From: Caulobacter sp.
GTDB taxonomy: Bacteria > Pseudomonadota > Alphaproteobacteria > Caulobacterales > Caulobacteraceae
NCBI GenBank assembly: GCA_029866155.1
Contig: JARWZW010000069.1
Coordinates: forward strand, 1 to 64,000
Reading direction: 5' to 3'
DNA: 64,000 bases
Shown here: piece by piece, positions 63,502-64,000 of the stretch
Layout: every line of letters starts with the position of its first letter
Position numbering within the stretch: the first letter of the stretch is position 1
Notes under the pieces: model-generated
Seen by the model: the letters and a program-made list of their open reading frames with translations, nothing else
What the model was told of the DNA's origin: nothing
The model's database searches: none
Position numbers and translations under genes: made by a program

Positions 63502-63972
63502 TCAGGCGCTGGCCGGGGGCGTCCTGGGGGCGGTGGCCAGCCGGATGAAGCCGACCGCCGGGGCGCAGAGGCTCCAGAGAGTCATCAGGACCAGGGCAAG
63601 GACCGAAAGGCCGGCAAGGCCCATGACCCGGCCGGTCATGTCCAGTTGGGTCATGTCGAAATCGACCCCGGTGTCATCGGCGGTGACCCGGCTGCTGCTC
63701 CAGACCTGGCCTGCGACATCAAGGATCGCCCAAAGGCCGCTGATCCCGGCGATCAGGGCCAGCAGGAAGCCGATCCAGAAGATCTGGATCTGGAACCGAT
63801 AATGTTTCCGCATCGCATCGCTGGCGGACGATAGCTGGGTATAGGCGATGACCACCGCGACAAGGGCTGGCACGCCGGCGAAGAAGAGGGCCGCAAACAG
63901 AAGCCCGTAGACGATCAGGCCGAGATTTCGCTCGGAATCGAAGCGGGAATGGGCGTCGGTCGCCAGGGTCAT
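63502..63972 (-). CDS. DUF4870-like membrane protein
   Basis: A 156-residue membrane protein with about three or four membrane segments: LIVYGLLFAALFFAGVPALV, FWIGFLLALIAGISGLWAIL and LAGLSVLALVLMTLWSLCA. HYRFQIQIFWIGFLLALI resembles the HxxxxxxF region of DUF4870 proteins. The function is unknown. It ends 40 bases before the hemB start on the same strand, so both may be on one transcript. The left context is complete; the next gene is outside the window. Confidence 0.7.
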   Translation of the reverse strand: MTLATDAHSRFDSERNLGLIVYGLLFAALFFAGVPALVAVVIAYTQLSSASDAMRKHYRFQIQIFWIGFLLALIAGISGLWAILDVAGQVWSSSRVTADDTGVDFDMTQLDMTGRVMGLAGLSVLALVLMTLWSLCAPAVGFIRLATAPRTPPASA

Positions 63973-64000
63973 GAATGCAGCCTCCAGAGCGAGATTGACA

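Overview
The window looks like high-GC alphaproteobacterial chromosome, most probably from the Caulobacteraceae (Caulobacter/Phenylobacterium-like). This is inferred from the mixture of families, the use of ATGA-overlapped operons and TTG/GTG starts, and the core blocks recG / sdhE-mfd, kdsA, hldE-hldD and hemB. No 16S rRNA gene or other species marker is present, so the assignment is an inference.

Region 1 (1-28.8 kb) is accessory. It opens with a tRNA-Arg(TCT) gene whose last 15 bases recur at 28794-28808, so the whole stretch may be an integrated element or its remnant; no integrase was found. Inside it are a truncated IS630 transposase, a frameshifted DUF3768 fragment, a minus-strand metal-uptake-like cassette (HupE/UreJ, a membrane protein, DUF4198), and a compact virB operon (virB1-2-3-4-6-8-9-10-11). 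This operon has no recognisable virB5, virB7, virD4 or relaxase, and virB11 overlaps hupE by 4 bases. Next come a DUF4331 protein with a small lipoprotein, a proline-rich one-TM protein, a short RskA-like anti-sigma fragment, a TetR regulator, an ECF sigma factor and a TonB-dependent receptor. The right half holds a 2'-5' RNA ligase-like protein, a histone-deacetylase-like hydrolase, two bPH2 proteins, a FolB-like aldolase, a pyridoxamine-phosphate-oxidase-like protein coupled to a TIGR03643 protein, an RTX protein and a fasciclin protein, with at least four decayed genes or IS fragments between them.

Region 2 (28.8-43.4 kb) is metabolic. A second RTX protein is followed by a minus-strand sulfur operon (cysteine synthase, 3-mercaptopyruvate sulfurtransferase, cystathionine beta-lyase). 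An internally deleted Fe-S photolyase-related gene lies between it and a minus-strand operon of DNA photolyase, FAD-dependent oxidoreductase, DUF1365 and a CFA-synthase-like methyltransferase. That operon has a candidate ECF-type promoter directly before a GTG start. Lipopolysaccharide core genes follow on the plus strand: kdsA (Kdo), a GST-like protein, hldE and hldD (heptose), then small YciI-like and DUF1801 proteins.

Region 3 (43.5-64 kb) is mostly housekeeping. It holds an HMG-CoA-synthase-like/OB-fold protein with a thiolase, DUF3089, a phosphotransferase with DUF6285, an MFS exporter, recG, a DUF6880 protein, sdhE-mfd, an isoquinoline 1-oxidoreductase-type molybdenum enzyme pair, a secreted alkaline phosphatase, hemB and a small membrane protein.
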